From Natrinema sp031626495 (GTDB taxonomy: Archaea > Halobacteriota > Halobacteria > Halobacteriales > Natrialbaceae), in the NCBI RefSeq assembly GCF_031626495.1, contig NZ_JAMQOJ010000003.1, positions 646,909-710,908 on the forward strand: a DNA stretch of 64,000 nucleotides, read 5' to 3'. The position numbers were made by a program, and so were the translations under genes. This document shows, piece by piece, positions 23,376 through 32,018 of the stretch. The number at the start of each line of letters is the position of its first letter. Within the stretch, counting starts at the first letter, position 1. The notes beneath the pieces are model-generated. The model did not search any database, was not told where the DNA came from, and saw nothing but the letters and a program-made list of their open reading frames with translations.

Positions 23376-23980
23376 GCGAGAAAGCAGCGCCCGCGGAGTT
23401 GCCGGCCGAGATCCGCGAGGCGGTCCCCGACTGGGACGACGAGTATTTCGATCGCGTCTCCGACCGGCTGATGTACAACTACGACCTCGAGAAGGATCGC
23501 CGCGTCGGCGGCGAGCGGTGGGACCTCTACGGGGAGATGCGGGTGCTCAGCCAGAAGCAGTTCTTCCATCCGGCGCTTTCCTACGCCGATCACGAGGCCG
23601 AGGAGTATCTCCTCGCCCGGCGTGACTCCCGGCCGACCGTGGCGGAACTCGAGCGGCTCGTCGACCTCGGGCACGAGCTCGCGGACGAACACGTTATCGC
23701 GGACGAAGAACACTTCGGGACTGACTTCACGTTCGTCCTCGTCGCCGAGGAGCTGCCCGAGGACGTTCGGGAGTTCGTCTCGGGCTTCCGTGACCGGACG
23801 CTCCTGAAGTTCGGCTACCACGGCCACTACGAGGTCAACCTGATCGTCGTCGTTCCCGACACCGAAGACCACGTCGCCAGCGAGGCCGCCGATGCCGTCG
23901 AGGCGTTCACCCTCTGGGAGAACGTGACCACGCCCGACGAGGGGTTCTTTTCGCGGCTCGCGAAGCGCTTCTGGCGATAG
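23372..23980 (+). CDS. Conserved-looking cytosolic protein of unknown function
   Basis: This 202-residue acidic protein has no recognised domain. Notable stretches are PDWDDEYFDRVSDRLMYNYDLEKDRR near the N-terminus, FHPALSYADHEAEEYLLARR, and a C-terminal alpha/beta part (FTFVLVAEELPEDVREFVSGF...YHGHYEVNLIVVVPDTEDH). There is no signal peptide or membrane segment. Its ATG overlaps the stop of an upstream 27-residue ORF, so translation is probably coupled. The next gene, cstA, converges on it. Confidence 0.65.
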   Translation: MSEKAAPAELPAEIREAVPDWDDEYFDRVSDRLMYNYDLEKDRRVGGERWDLYGEMRVLSQKQFFHPALSYADHEAEEYLLARRDSRPTVAELERLVDLGHELADEHVIADEEHFGTDFTFVLVAEELPEDVREFVSGFRDRTLLKFGYHGHYEVNLIVVVPDTEDHVASEAADAVEAFTLWENVTTPDEGFFSRLAKRFWR

Positions 23981-24030
23981 CCGGCCCTAACCGTCGTAGT
24001 TCGGCCGATAAAAATACGCGACGCGGTGTG

Positions 24031-25866
24031 TCAGTCGTCGCCCGGTTCGGCCGCAGGTGTGCTGGGTTCACGACGGACACGACTGATGTTCCGGTACCCG
24101 AGCCTGACGAGCGCGAGTGCCAGGCCGATGAGGACGAGCCCGAGGATCATCTGGACGCCCGCCGAGAGCTGGCCCTCGAGGGACCCCGCCCCGCCCTGAA
24201 GCAGGTTCAGGTAGAGGTTCTCGTAGAACACCAGGATCAGCAGCCCGAGGACGGTGATCGTGACCATGATCGCCATCGGAACGCCGGTCGAGATGAGCTG
24301 CTTGTTGTCGTCCCAGTTGGCCAGCCAGACGGTCGCGGTCAGCAAGGCGAGCGCGGCGAGCAGCTGGTTCGCGCCGCCGAACAGCTGCCAGAGGACGACC
24401 CACTGGCCGGAGACGACGAGCAGGTACGCCGGGATGATCTGCACGAGCGGGTTCGTGTACCGTCCGCGTGCGATCGACGCGGGATCGGCGTTCAGCCCCG
24501 TATCGGTCCGCCCTGCGGGCGTACCGACGATCTCCTCCATCATGTACCGGCCGAGTCGAACGGCCGTGTCGGTCGACGTGAGCAGGAAGCTCACGAGGAC
24601 GAGCGCCATGAACACGGCGCCGACCGTCTCTGGAATACCGAGGCTCGTGAGAATGAGCCCGCCGCCGGACGCGAAGTTCGGAAGCGCCTGACCGATGCCG
24701 CCGGCATCGGTGAAGCCCCACACCGCGAGTGTCGAGAGGGCGACTGCGGCGAGCAGCCCTTCGCCGAGCATGCCGCCGTAGCCGATCAGGCGGGCGTCGG
24801 TCTCGTTATCGAGCTGTTTCGCGGTCGTCCCGGAGGAGACCAGCGAGTGGAATCCGCTGATCGTTCCGCAAGCGATGGTGATGAACAGCAGCGGGAACAG
24901 CGGCGCGTAGCCGGCCGCCTCGACGCCCCAGAAGCCTTCGAACGCACCGATCGAGCTGTCGATGACGAGCGGCTCGGACGACGTTCCGAGAAGCGTGCCA
25001 ACGATGATGGCGACGATCGCCCCGCCGACGCCCGCGTACAGCAGGAACGACGACAGATAATCGCGCGGCTGGAGCAACACCCACACCGGAAGTGCGCTCG
25101 CAATTCCAGCGTAGACCATCACGATCGGAATCCAGCCCGCGATGTTTCCGCCCAGCGCACCTGCGCCGGGCACCCAGCTACCGTCGCCGCCGAGCAGGAC
25201 GATCGTTCCGGCCGGATAATCACCGGCGAACAGCGCGACCGGGAACTGAATCCCGACCCAGACGGCGGCGAACACGCCCGCGACGAAGACGATCGTCCCG
25301 GGGACGAACGGGCCGTTGAACTGGTACAGGTAGACGCCGAACGCCAGCGCCAGCGCGATGTAGATGAACGACGCCGTCACCACCTGCGGATACGCGTTGA
25401 AGACGATCCCCACGACGAGCGCGAACACCGCCACGACGAGGATGATCGTCAGGAACGCGAACCACAGCAACATGTTCTTCCCGCTCTCACCGACGTACTC
25501 GCCGATGATGTAGCCGATCGACTTCCCCTCGTGGCGGAGACTGCCCGACAGCGAGACGAAGTCGTGGACGGCGCCCATCAGCGGGTTCCCGATGGCGATC
25601 CACAACAGGGCCGGTACCCAGCCCCAGATCGCCCCGGCCGTGATCGGGCCGACGATGGGCGCACCACCCGCGATGCTCGAGTAGTGGTGGCCCAACAACA
25701 CCGGTTTCTTCGATGGTACGTACTCCTGTCCGTCCTCGTACTTATGTGCCGGCGTCTCCGCCTCTTCGTCGAGTTCGACGAACTGCGTCAGGTATCTCGA
25801 ATACCCCACGTAGCCAGCGGTAAACGTGACCAGTACTGCCGCGATGATCCATATGACCTGTGTCAT
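24031..25866 (-). CDS. cstA: Carbon starvation protein CstA (pyruvate/peptide transporter family)
   Basis: This 611-residue integral membrane protein is of the CstA family, whose bacterial members take up pyruvate or peptides during carbon limitation. KKPVLLGHHYSSIAGGAPIVGPI near residue 53 is the family signature, followed by WGWVPALLWIAIGNPLMGAVHDF. About sixteen hydrophobic segments are spread over the whole length. FITIACGTISGFHSLVSSGTTAKQL carries the second conserved motif. The length is close to the shorter CstA class. The 290 nt upstream is AT-rich and has TTATTTATAATT, a likely promoter. Confidence 0.92.
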   Translation of the reverse strand: MTQVIWIIAAVLVTFTAGYVGYSRYLTQFVELDEEAETPAHKYEDGQEYVPSKKPVLLGHHYSSIAGGAPIVGPITAGAIWGWVPALLWIAIGNPLMGAVHDFVSLSGSLRHEGKSIGYIIGEYVGESGKNMLLWFAFLTIILVVAVFALVVGIVFNAYPQVVTASFIYIALALAFGVYLYQFNGPFVPGTIVFVAGVFAAVWVGIQFPVALFAGDYPAGTIVLLGGDGSWVPGAGALGGNIAGWIPIVMVYAGIASALPVWVLLQPRDYLSSFLLYAGVGGAIVAIIVGTLLGTSSEPLVIDSSIGAFEGFWGVEAAGYAPLFPLLFITIACGTISGFHSLVSSGTTAKQLDNETDARLIGYGGMLGEGLLAAVALSTLAVWGFTDAGGIGQALPNFASGGGLILTSLGIPETVGAVFMALVLVSFLLTSTDTAVRLGRYMMEEIVGTPAGRTDTGLNADPASIARGRYTNPLVQIIPAYLLVVSGQWVVLWQLFGGANQLLAALALLTATVWLANWDDNKQLISTGVPMAIMVTITVLGLLILVFYENLYLNLLQGGAGSLEGQLSAGVQMILGLVLIGLALALVRLGYRNISRVRREPSTPAAEPGDD

Positions 25867-26157
25867 GGTAACCCCACACGGACCAAGGGTGAGCGTAAAC
25901 CTTAATTGTTATTTATAATTTTTGTGTTGACCGGACGCATTTTTTAACGCAACATGTCTGTGGAATACTGAGTTAAGTTGAAATACCGTTCCAATCGGTA
26001 ATATCCTATTACGGTTCCGGTAGGCTAGTTTGACAGGGTGTAGACAGTCCCAGTCTCGGAACCGGCCTCCGGAGACGTCCCAGCGGACGGTGTCGTCGTA
26101 TCACGACGAAGTGAATACGCCCCGGCAGTCGGTGAAATACCGATCGACGACCTCGAA
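25867..26157. other. Intergenic region between cstA and the aminotransferase gene
   Basis: There is no gene. The left part is unusually AT-rich (ATTGTTATTTATAATTTTTG at about 25903-25922) and probably holds the cstA promoter. A T-run in GCATTTTTTAACG near 25940 could also act as a terminator on the + strand. The right part shows only ordinary GC-rich sequence downstream of the aminotransferase gene. Confidence 0.5.
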
Positions 26158-27225
26158 TTACTCGAGAACGCCCTCTAACGCGTCCATCGTTCGCTCGACG
26201 CGGTCGACGCGCGCGTTGTGGCCCATGTGGCCGACCCGGAGCACGTCGTCCTCGAGGTCGCCGAGCCCGGTCGCGAGAACGATATCGTGCTCCTCGGCCA
26301 GTTCGCGCTGGAGTTCCGTGGCGCTCCTCTCGACCTCGAGCGCGGTCACCGTCGGCGAGGCGGTCGCGCCGTCGGGATAGAGCGCCACTCGGAGGTCGGC
26401 CGCCCGATCGCGGCAGCGCGCCGCGGCTTCCTCGTGGCGCGCGAAGACGGCCTCGAGACCCTCCTCGAGCAGCAGGTCGATCGCCGCGTCGAGTCCGTAG
26501 AGGTTCGTCGAGAGGTGCGTGTAGGGGAACCACTCCTCGTCGGCGGCGTCGCGCCACGGCTCGAGGTCGGTGTACAGCGACGGCGTTTCGAACGATTCGA
26601 TCTGCTCCCAGGCCCGGTCGCTAACCGAGCAGACGGTCAGTCCCGGCGGCGCGCTGAAACACTTCTGGGAGGCCCCGAGGCAGATATCGATCCGCTCGGT
26701 CGGCACCGGCGCCCCGCCGAGCGAGGAAACCGCATCGACGATGGTGAGCACGTCGTGGTCGTCGCACAGTTCGAGCACCGGCTCGAGGTCGTTCAACACG
26801 CCGGTCGGCGTCTCGCAGTGGACCATCGTCGCGACGTCGAACTCGCCGTTCGCGAGATGGGACTCGATCGTCTCGGGGTCGAGCGAGTCGCGCCACGGCG
26901 TATCACAGACCACTGCCTCGCCGCCGGCCATCTCGACGAAGTCGGAGAACCCCTCCCCGTAGAGCCCGTTCGCGACGCAGAGCACCCGATCGCCGGGTTC
27001 GACCAGCGACGCGACGGCGGCCTCGAGGCCGAGAATCCCCTCGCCGCCGAGGATCACGATGTCGTCGTCGCCGTAGATCGACTCGAGTTTCGCGGTCAGG
27101 TCGCGGTAGAACTCGAAAAACTCGGGTTCGACGTCCGGGTTCGGCGTCGGTTCGGCCATCCGCTGGCGGACGGCCGCCGGGACCTCGGTCGGGCCGGGGG
27201 TCATGCGCAGTCTGTCGTCGGTCAT
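26158..27225 (-). CDS. PLP-dependent aminotransferase, class V (alanine-glyoxylate/serine-pyruvate type)
   Basis: This 355-residue fold-type I aminotransferase starts with the class V hallmark MTPGPTEVP. GGEGILGLEAAVASL binds the PLP phosphate, VDAVSSLGG holds the ring-stacking aspartate, and GASQKCFSAPPGL contains the Schiff-base lysine. GHMGHNA near the C-terminus matches serine/alanine-glyoxylate enzymes. It could make glycine or serine or run a related reaction; phosphonate enzymes share the fold. ATG 27225 is the only sensible start. Insertion-sequence scars begin 6 nt upstream of it, so its original promoter may be lost or replaced. Confidence 0.88.
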   Translation of the reverse strand: MTDDRLRMTPGPTEVPAAVRQRMAEPTPNPDVEPEFFEFYRDLTAKLESIYGDDDIVILGGEGILGLEAAVASLVEPGDRVLCVANGLYGEGFSDFVEMAGGEAVVCDTPWRDSLDPETIESHLANGEFDVATMVHCETPTGVLNDLEPVLELCDDHDVLTIVDAVSSLGGAPVPTERIDICLGASQKCFSAPPGLTVCSVSDRAWEQIESFETPSLYTDLEPWRDAADEEWFPYTHLSTNLYGLDAAIDLLLEEGLEAVFARHEEAAARCRDRAADLRVALYPDGATASPTVTALEVERSATELQRELAEEHDIVLATGLGDLEDDVLRVGHMGHNARVDRVERTMDALEGVLE

Positions 27226-27231
27226 ACGCGT

Positions 27232-27266
27232 TTGACATCCTCCCTCCCCTAAAGGGGTGGGATTCC
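27232..27266 (-). mobile_element. Right-end remnant of an IS200/IS605 (TnpB-type) element
   Basis: Read on the minus strand, the sequence is GGAATCCCACCCC-TTT-AGGGGAGGG followed by AGGATGTCAA. A hairpin (CCCCT/AGGGG plus CCC/GGG flanks, 27242-27261) stands just before GATGTCAA. This closely resembles the right end of haloarchaeal IS1341/IS605 elements as I remember them. No tnpA or tnpB is present. It may be a solo end (a PATE-like palindrome) left by deletion. Confidence 0.6.
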
Positions 27267-27271
27267 TCCGG

Positions 27272-27390
27272 TGGCGCTGTTCCGTTAAGCGTGAAAAGTG
27301 AGGCGGCACGATTTTGTGGTGCCTATGCCAAAAATCGACCGTCTCAGCGGGTGTAGCGACTGGATCGATTTGAGTTTTGTGGAGCGGGCA
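27272..27390 (+). mobile_element. Left-end remnant of an IS6-like element
   Basis: GGCGCTGTTCCGTTAAGCG at 27273-27291 looks like an IS6-type terminal repeat. It is followed at 27325 by ATG and a 20-residue start, MPKIDRLSGCSDWIDLSFVE, that matches the N-terminus I know from haloarchaeal IS6-family transposases. After about 27390 the similarity ends and the frame becomes meaningless, so the rest of the transposase is gone. Confidence 0.65.
27325..27390 (+). pseudogene. IS6-like transposase, 5' fragment only
   Basis: About 22 codons survive of a transposase that is normally 200-240 residues. The DDE catalytic residues are absent, so it is non-functional. The frame continues to 27510 as unrelated sequence. 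Confidence 0.6.
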
Positions 27391-27521
27391 CCGTTTAGTT
27401 TAGCACCTCCGCTGGCGTCTGACCGTCGAGTGACTGGTGCGGTCACTGCATGCGATCTCACGCACGAAGAGACGAAACGAGTCGTAGAGGTGGAAGAATA
27501 CCGCGATTGACGCACTGCGGC

Positions 27522-27543
27522 CCACGGACGCCACCGTCCGTGG
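27522..27543. repeat. Perfect 8-bp inverted repeat
   Basis: CCACGGAC (27522-27529), a 6-nt loop, then GTCCGTGG (27536-27543), followed by GAAAAC rather than a T-run. It lies 45-70 nt upstream of the methyltransferase gene. It could be an operator or a leftover transposon end. Confidence 0.5.
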
Positions 27544-27615
27544 AAAACGAGTATCAGTCCGGTCGTCGTCGGTTGGACCGAGAACGCCATGGCAGACTGT
27601 ACGCTGCGGCGCACG

Positions 27616-28251
27616 ATGGGGGAGCGGCGGATCGACCACCCGGTGTTTGCGGCGCTCTACGACCGCTTCATGCCGGATCGGTTCCTGATTGGCCCGCACC
27701 GCGAGTACCTCGCGGCTGACCTCTCGGGGCGCGTCCTCGATCTCGGTGCGGGGACGGGTGCGATGATACCGTACGTCGCCGACGCCGGCGGTGACGACCT
27801 CGAGTACCACGCGATCGAGCCGGATCCGAACATGCTTCGCCGAGCGGCGGCGACGGCCGATCGGTCGTCCATGCAGGTACGCCTCCGCGACGATCGCGCG
27901 GAGTCGCTGCCGTACGCCGACGACGCCTTCGATGCCGTGCTCTCGAGTCTCGTCTTCTGTACGATCGGCGACCCCGACGCCGCCCTCGACGAGGTCGCTC
28001 GCGTCCTGGGGCCGGGCGGCGAACTGCGCTTCCTAGAGCACGTCCGCAACGACGGCCGGCGGGCGCGGACGCAGGATCGGCTGAATCCCGTCTGGGAACG
28101 CGCGGCCGCCGGCTGTCAGTTGAACCGCGAGACGGTCGAGCGGTTCGTCGCGCACGACGCGTTCGACATCCTCGAGATCGAACGGCTGCGGCTCGGCCTC
28201 TTCCCTGCGACGCCGATCGTCCGCGGTCGACTCCGGCGACGGCGCGACTGA
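27616..28251 (+). CDS. Class I SAM-dependent methyltransferase
   Basis: This protein of about 211 residues has a UbiE/type-11 methyltransferase fold. Motif I is VLDLGAGTGAMIPYV, motif II is YHAIEPDPNMLRRA, motif IV is FDAVLSSLVFCTIGDPD, and RVLGPGGELRFLEHV is the conserved strand after it. The substrate is unknown; similar haloarchaeal proteins act on small molecules or lipids. ATG 27616 (MGERRIDHPVFAALYD) is preferred because the family starts there; an in-frame ATG at 27589 would add nine residues. Confidence 0.85.
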   Translation: MGERRIDHPVFAALYDRFMPDRFLIGPHREYLAADLSGRVLDLGAGTGAMIPYVADAGGDDLEYHAIEPDPNMLRRAAATADRSSMQVRLRDDRAESLPYADDAFDAVLSSLVFCTIGDPDAALDEVARVLGPGGELRFLEHVRNDGRRARTQDRLNPVWERAAAGCQLNRETVERFVAHDAFDILEIERLRLGLFPATPIVRGRLRRRRD

Positions 28252-28338
28252 CCAAAGGTCGGCCGAACGTTCGCCCGAAGCGGACTGACACGGGAACGTG
28301 AGACAGTCGTTAAACCCGGTTCCGTGGTATCGGAGTGC

Positions 28339-28779
28339 ATGCCACGGAAGACGTTAGTCGCCGTCGACGGCTCGCCGCAGTCCGAGGCGGCGCTTGCATA
28401 CGCGCTCGAGGAGGTTCCGGAGTCGGCGATCACGGCGTTGCACGTCATTCGGCTTCCGGAGGGGTACTGGTCGTCGTTTGCCGCCTCGGACGCAGAACTG
28501 CCCGGCTACGAGCAGGCGCAGGAACGCGGTCGGAACCTCCTCGAGGAGGCCGTCGAGGCGGCCGCCGACGGGGGTCGCGAGCTCGAGACGGAGATCGTAT
28601 CGGGAAAGCCGGCCCGAGAGATCGTCGACTACGCCACCGAGAACGGGTTCGACCAGATCGTCGTCGGGAGCCACGGTCGACACGGCGTCGACCGCGTCCT
28701 GCTCGGGAGCGTCTCCGAGGCCGTCGTTCGTCGCGCGCCGATGACGGTCGTCGTCGTTCACGAACAGCCGGATCGGTAG
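28339..28779 (+). CDS. Universal stress protein, UspA family
   Basis: This 146-residue protein has the ATP-binding Usp fold. KTLVAVDGSPQSEAALAYAL is the first strand and loop, and GSHGRHGVDRVLLGSVSEAVVRRAPMTVVVV carries the G-2x-G-9x-G(S) nucleotide motif. It probably forms dimers in the cytoplasm and helps stress tolerance. It is a single gene with a normal-length Usp domain and no partner domain. Confidence 0.92.
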   Translation: MPRKTLVAVDGSPQSEAALAYALEEVPESAITALHVIRLPEGYWSSFAASDAELPGYEQAQERGRNLLEEAVEAAADGGRELETEIVSGKPAREIVDYATENGFDQIVVGSHGRHGVDRVLLGSVSEAVVRRAPMTVVVVHEQPDR

Positions 28780-28808
28780 TCTGGGAGAGAGCGGGTGGGA
28801 CGGTCCAG

Positions 28809-29585
28809 TCAGCGGATCGTATCCGGAATCCGTTCGATGACGTCCGTCGCGACGACGCCCGGACCGTACGCTGCCGTCGCGAGCTCGCCGCTCTTGCCGA
28901 GGATCCACGCGCCGAGTTCGGCGGCGTCGCGCCGGTCCATACCCTGCCCCAGCAGCGAGGCGACGATGCCGGCCAGCGTGTCACCGGTTCCGGCGACGGT
29001 CATCGCGGAGGTGCCAGTCTCGTTCGCGATCCGCTCGCCGCCGGCGACGATTTCGTCCACGTCGCCGGTCCGCGTCACGACCGCCCCCGTCTCCTCGGAG
29101 AACGCCTCGAGCGAGCCGTAGGTCTCGCTGATCGGATCGGCCTCGGTATCGCTGGGCGTCAGGATCGCGTTCGAGAGGTCGCTCTCGAGGGCGGGTTCGA
29201 TCGCGAGCGCGTCGACGACCGTCGGCACGTCGACGCCGCGGACGGTTTCGCGAACCGCCGCGGGTTCGGCGTCGACGAGCCCGGGGCCGATGACGAACGC
29301 GTCGGCCCAGTCGGCCACCTCGAGGGCTCGGTCGACCGCGCCGTCCTCGAACTGATCGCCCGCGTACCGATCGACGAGCAGGTTCGGCGACTGACCCGCG
29401 ACGATCTCGTAGGTCGGCTCGGCGACGAACGCCCGGACGTGATCGGAACCGGTTCGTAGCGCCGCCCGACCGACGAGCGCGGGCTGGTTCGGATACGCGA
29501 CGCTGCCACCGACGATCGCGACGCGACCGTTGTCCGTGTCCGACTCCTCGCCGACGTTCGAGAGCGTTTCCTGGAGTCGCCCCAT
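28809..29585 (-). CDS. nnrD: ADP-dependent NAD(P)H-hydrate dehydratase
   Basis: This 258-residue ribokinase-like enzyme repairs hydrated NAD(P)H (NADHX) using ADP. GRVAIVGGSVAYPNQPALVGRAALRTGSDHV is the family start, FVIGPGL the central motif, and MTVAGTGDTLAGIVASLLGQG the catalytic GTGD motif. The usual fused NnrE epimerase half is absent, so the epimerase must be encoded elsewhere or not needed. It is convergent with uspA (about 30 nt between the stops). Confidence 0.9.
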   Translation of the reverse strand: MGRLQETLSNVGEESDTDNGRVAIVGGSVAYPNQPALVGRAALRTGSDHVRAFVAEPTYEIVAGQSPNLLVDRYAGDQFEDGAVDRALEVADWADAFVIGPGLVDAEPAAVRETVRGVDVPTVVDALAIEPALESDLSNAILTPSDTEADPISETYGSLEAFSEETGAVVTRTGDVDEIVAGGERIANETGTSAMTVAGTGDTLAGIVASLLGQGMDRRDAAELGAWILGKSGELATAAYGPGVVATDVIERIPDTIR

Positions 29586-29735
29586 ACTACGTTTCCCGAG
29601 CGGCCGTCGGTAGGCGTTCGGCAGGCGTGTTCCGGTCTGCCAGCCGCCTCGACTGCCGATCCGACGGCAGCGGGCGGCCCCGGCGTATGCGACGTAAACG
29701 CATAGTACTCCGCCCTCGTACTCCTCCGCAAGGCC

Positions 29736-30365
29736 ATGTTCGACGATCGAACCGACGCTGGCGAGCAGCTCGCAGCGGAACTCGAGCGCCGCGACGTGCG
29801 GGCCGATGTCGTCCTCGGCATCCCGCGCGGTGCGCTGCCGGTCGCCAGACCGGTCGCGGACGCGCTCGACGCCGACCTCGACGTGGTCGTCGCGCGCAAG
29901 ATGGGCGCACCGAAGAATCCGGAGGTCGCGCTGGGTGCAGTCGCCAGCGACGGGAGCGTCTGGTACAACGACGACCTGATCGACCGGGTTGGCGCGTCCG
30001 ACGACTACATCGATGAGATTCGAGCCGAGGAGGCTGAAAACGCCCGCGAGAAGGCCGACCGTTACCGCGAGACCGAGGGGCTACCGGACCTGCGAGGGAA
30101 ACGCGTCGTGGTCGCCGACGACGGGGTCGCGACCGGTGCGACTGCGACCGCTTGTCTCCGGCAGATACAGGGGACCGGCGCTGACTGGGTCGCGCTGGCC
30201 GTCCCCGTCGGCTCGCCGCGGGCCGTCGACGACCTCGAGCGGGAGGCCGACGCGGTGATCGCCCTGCAGACGCCGGCGAACTTTCGCGCCGTGGGCCAGT
30301 ACTACCGGGACTTCGGGCAGGTGACCGACGCGGAGGCGATCGAATACCTCGATCGGGGATCGTAA
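29736..30365 (+). CDS. Phosphoribosyltransferase-domain protein
   Basis: This 209-residue type I PRTase-like protein has the PRPP motif VVVADDGVATGATATA at about 122-137. LGIPRGALPVARPVADAL and VVARKMGAPKNPEVALGAV are further signatures of this broad subfamily (similar to a group often annotated as predicted phosphoribosyltransferase). The base or other acceptor cannot be predicted. It is divergent from nnrD (150 nt between the starts) and converges on gdh. Confidence 0.88.
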   Translation: MFDDRTDAGEQLAAELERRDVRADVVLGIPRGALPVARPVADALDADLDVVVARKMGAPKNPEVALGAVASDGSVWYNDDLIDRVGASDDYIDEIRAEEAENAREKADRYRETEGLPDLRGKRVVVADDGVATGATATACLRQIQGTGADWVALAVPVGSPRAVDDLEREADAVIALQTPANFRAVGQYYRDFGQVTDAEAIEYLDRGS

Positions 30366-30438
30366 GCGCCGACGGTGGGTCGCAGAAGGGTGGAAAACCG
30401 CCAGCGCGAACCGTAGGAGGGCCGGCGAAGACCGCCGA

Positions 30439-31761
30439 TCAGGGCCAGAGCCCGCGCATCTCCTGGGCGTCGGCGATGCGCTCGAGCGCGACCACGTAGG
30501 CGGCATCGCGCCAGGAGATATCCCGTCGTTCGACCTCGTCTCTCAGGGCGGTCCAGGCCGTCACCATCTCCGACTCGAGCTCCTCGTTGACGCGCTCGAG
30601 GCTCCACGCGCGGCGGTTGATGTCCTGGAGCCACTCGAAGTAGGAGACGGTGACGCCGCCCGCGTTCGCGAGGATATCCGGGATTACGCGGATTCCCCGT
30701 TCCTCCAAGATAGCGTCTGCGGCGAACGTGGTCGGGCCGTTCGCGCCCTCGACGACGATGTCGGCAGCGATGGCGTCGGCGTTGTCCGCCGTGATGACGT
30801 TGCCGACGGCCGCCGGAATCAACACGTCGACGTCGAGCTCGAGGAGCTCCTCGTTGGAGATCCGGCGGACGCCGTCGTCCTCGTCGATGCCGGCGGCGAA
30901 CCGGGTGACCGCTTCGGGCTCCTCGTCGTGGGACGGAATCGCGCCGACGTCGATCCCGTCCGGATCGTAGACCGCGCCGTTGACGTCCGAGACGGCGACG
31001 ACGGTCGCGCCCCACTCCTCGAGCAGGCGGGCGGCGTTCGCGCCGACGCTGCCAAAGCCCTGCACGGCGACGGTGGTCTCGGAGAGCGGGTAGCCGTAGT
31101 ACTCGCAGGTCTCCCGGGTGACGATGGCGACGCTCCGTCCCGGCGCTTCCTCGCGGCCGTAGGAGCCGCCGATGCCGGGCGGCTTCCCGGTGACGACGCC
31201 GGGAATCGTCTCGCCTTCTTGCATGCTGTAGGCGTCCATGAACCAGGCCATCGTCTGGGGGTCCGTTCCCATGTCCGGGGCCGGGATGTCCGCGTTCGGG
31301 CCGATCACGTCGCGGATCTCCTGTGCGAACCGGCGCGTGAGCCGCTCTTTCTCGTCGGCGCTCAGCTCTTTCGGATCGACGACGATCCCGCCCTTCGCAC
31401 CGCCGAAGGGGAGGTCCATCACGGCGCACTTCCAGGTCATCCACATCGAGAGCCCGACGCACTCGTCGCGAGTCACGTCGGGATGGTAGCGGAGGCCGCC
31501 CTTGTAGGGGCCGCGGACGCTGTCGTGCTGGGCGCGGTAGCCGGTGAAGACCTCGACGGAGCCGTCGTCGCGCTCGAGGGGCACCGTCACCTCGTGGACC
31601 GCCGCGGGGTGTTCCAGGCGCTCGAGGACGGCGTCGTCGATATCGAGCCCCGCGGCGGCGCGGTCGAGCTGTCGGCGCGCGGTCTCGAGCGCGCTCTCGT
31701 GGTCAGTCGACGTAGCGGTCGCTTCGTCACTTGCCGGCGGAGAACGCTGATGAGACGCCAT
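30439..31761 (-). CDS. gdh: Glutamate dehydrogenase
   Basis: This 440-residue enzyme interconverts glutamate and 2-oxoglutarate plus ammonia. The substrate domain shows KGGLRYHPDVTRDE and the catalytic lysine region TWKCAVMDLPFGGAKGG. The NAD(P) domain has the Rossmann loop VQGFGSVGANAA, and DVLIPAAVGNVITADNA and ANAGGVTVSYFEW complete the family signature. A 46-residue zinc-ribbon gene ends 2 nt before this ATG (TGAGCATG), so the two are almost certainly co-transcribed and coupled. Confidence 0.95.
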   Translation of the reverse strand: MASHQRSPPASDEATATSTDHESALETARRQLDRAAAGLDIDDAVLERLEHPAAVHEVTVPLERDDGSVEVFTGYRAQHDSVRGPYKGGLRYHPDVTRDECVGLSMWMTWKCAVMDLPFGGAKGGIVVDPKELSADEKERLTRRFAQEIRDVIGPNADIPAPDMGTDPQTMAWFMDAYSMQEGETIPGVVTGKPPGIGGSYGREEAPGRSVAIVTRETCEYYGYPLSETTVAVQGFGSVGANAARLLEEWGATVVAVSDVNGAVYDPDGIDVGAIPSHDEEPEAVTRFAAGIDEDDGVRRISNEELLELDVDVLIPAAVGNVITADNADAIAADIVVEGANGPTTFAADAILEERGIRVIPDILANAGGVTVSYFEWLQDINRRAWSLERVNEELESEMVTAWTALRDEVERRDISWRDAAYVVALERIADAQEMRGLWP

Positions 31762-31763
31762 GC

Positions 31764-31904
31764 TCACTCGATCGGTGTGTGTCGATTGCGCATCTCTGCG
31801 CCGCATTCGGGGCAGGCGTTCGGTGCGGACGCTCGGACGACGGTTCCACAGTCGAAGCACTCGTAAGTCGATTCGGCCTCGGGATCGAGTTGGATGTCTT
31901 TCAT
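31764..31904 (-). CDS. Rubrerythrin-like zinc-ribbon mini-protein (46 residues)
   Basis: Beginning at ATG 31904, the frame gives a 46-residue protein starting MKDIQLDPEAESTYECFDCG. It has two CxxC knuckles, CFDCG (residues 16-20) and CPECGAEM (31-38), as in a rubredoxin-like/rubrerythrin ribbon. The stop TGA lies 2 nt before the gdh ATG. Because of its size it is easily missed. It may bind iron or zinc; a regulatory or redox role beside gdh is inference from position only. Confidence 0.75.
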   Translation of the reverse strand: MKDIQLDPEAESTYECFDCGTVVRASAPNACPECGAEMRNRHTPIE

Positions 31905-32018
31905 GGTAGAGACGACGATCGAAGCTGCGTCGCGGCGTTCGTCGCACCTAGGAATAATAGGGATATTAGGATGAACGTATTCGTCAGATAGCTAGCGCCG
32001 GCGCTTGCTCGGCGTTCA

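Noticed and set aside
24028..25905. 625-residue open frame antisense to cstA
   Set aside because: It mirrors the membrane-protein gene exactly and is a low-complexity Arg/Asp/Glu string with no domain; high GC keeps the antisense frame open.
25981..26030. Palindrome-like ACCGTTCCAATCGGTAAT/ATTACGGTTCCGGT upstream of position 26030
   Set aside because: The arms match only after gaps, so it is no stronger than expected by chance in this AT-rich segment.
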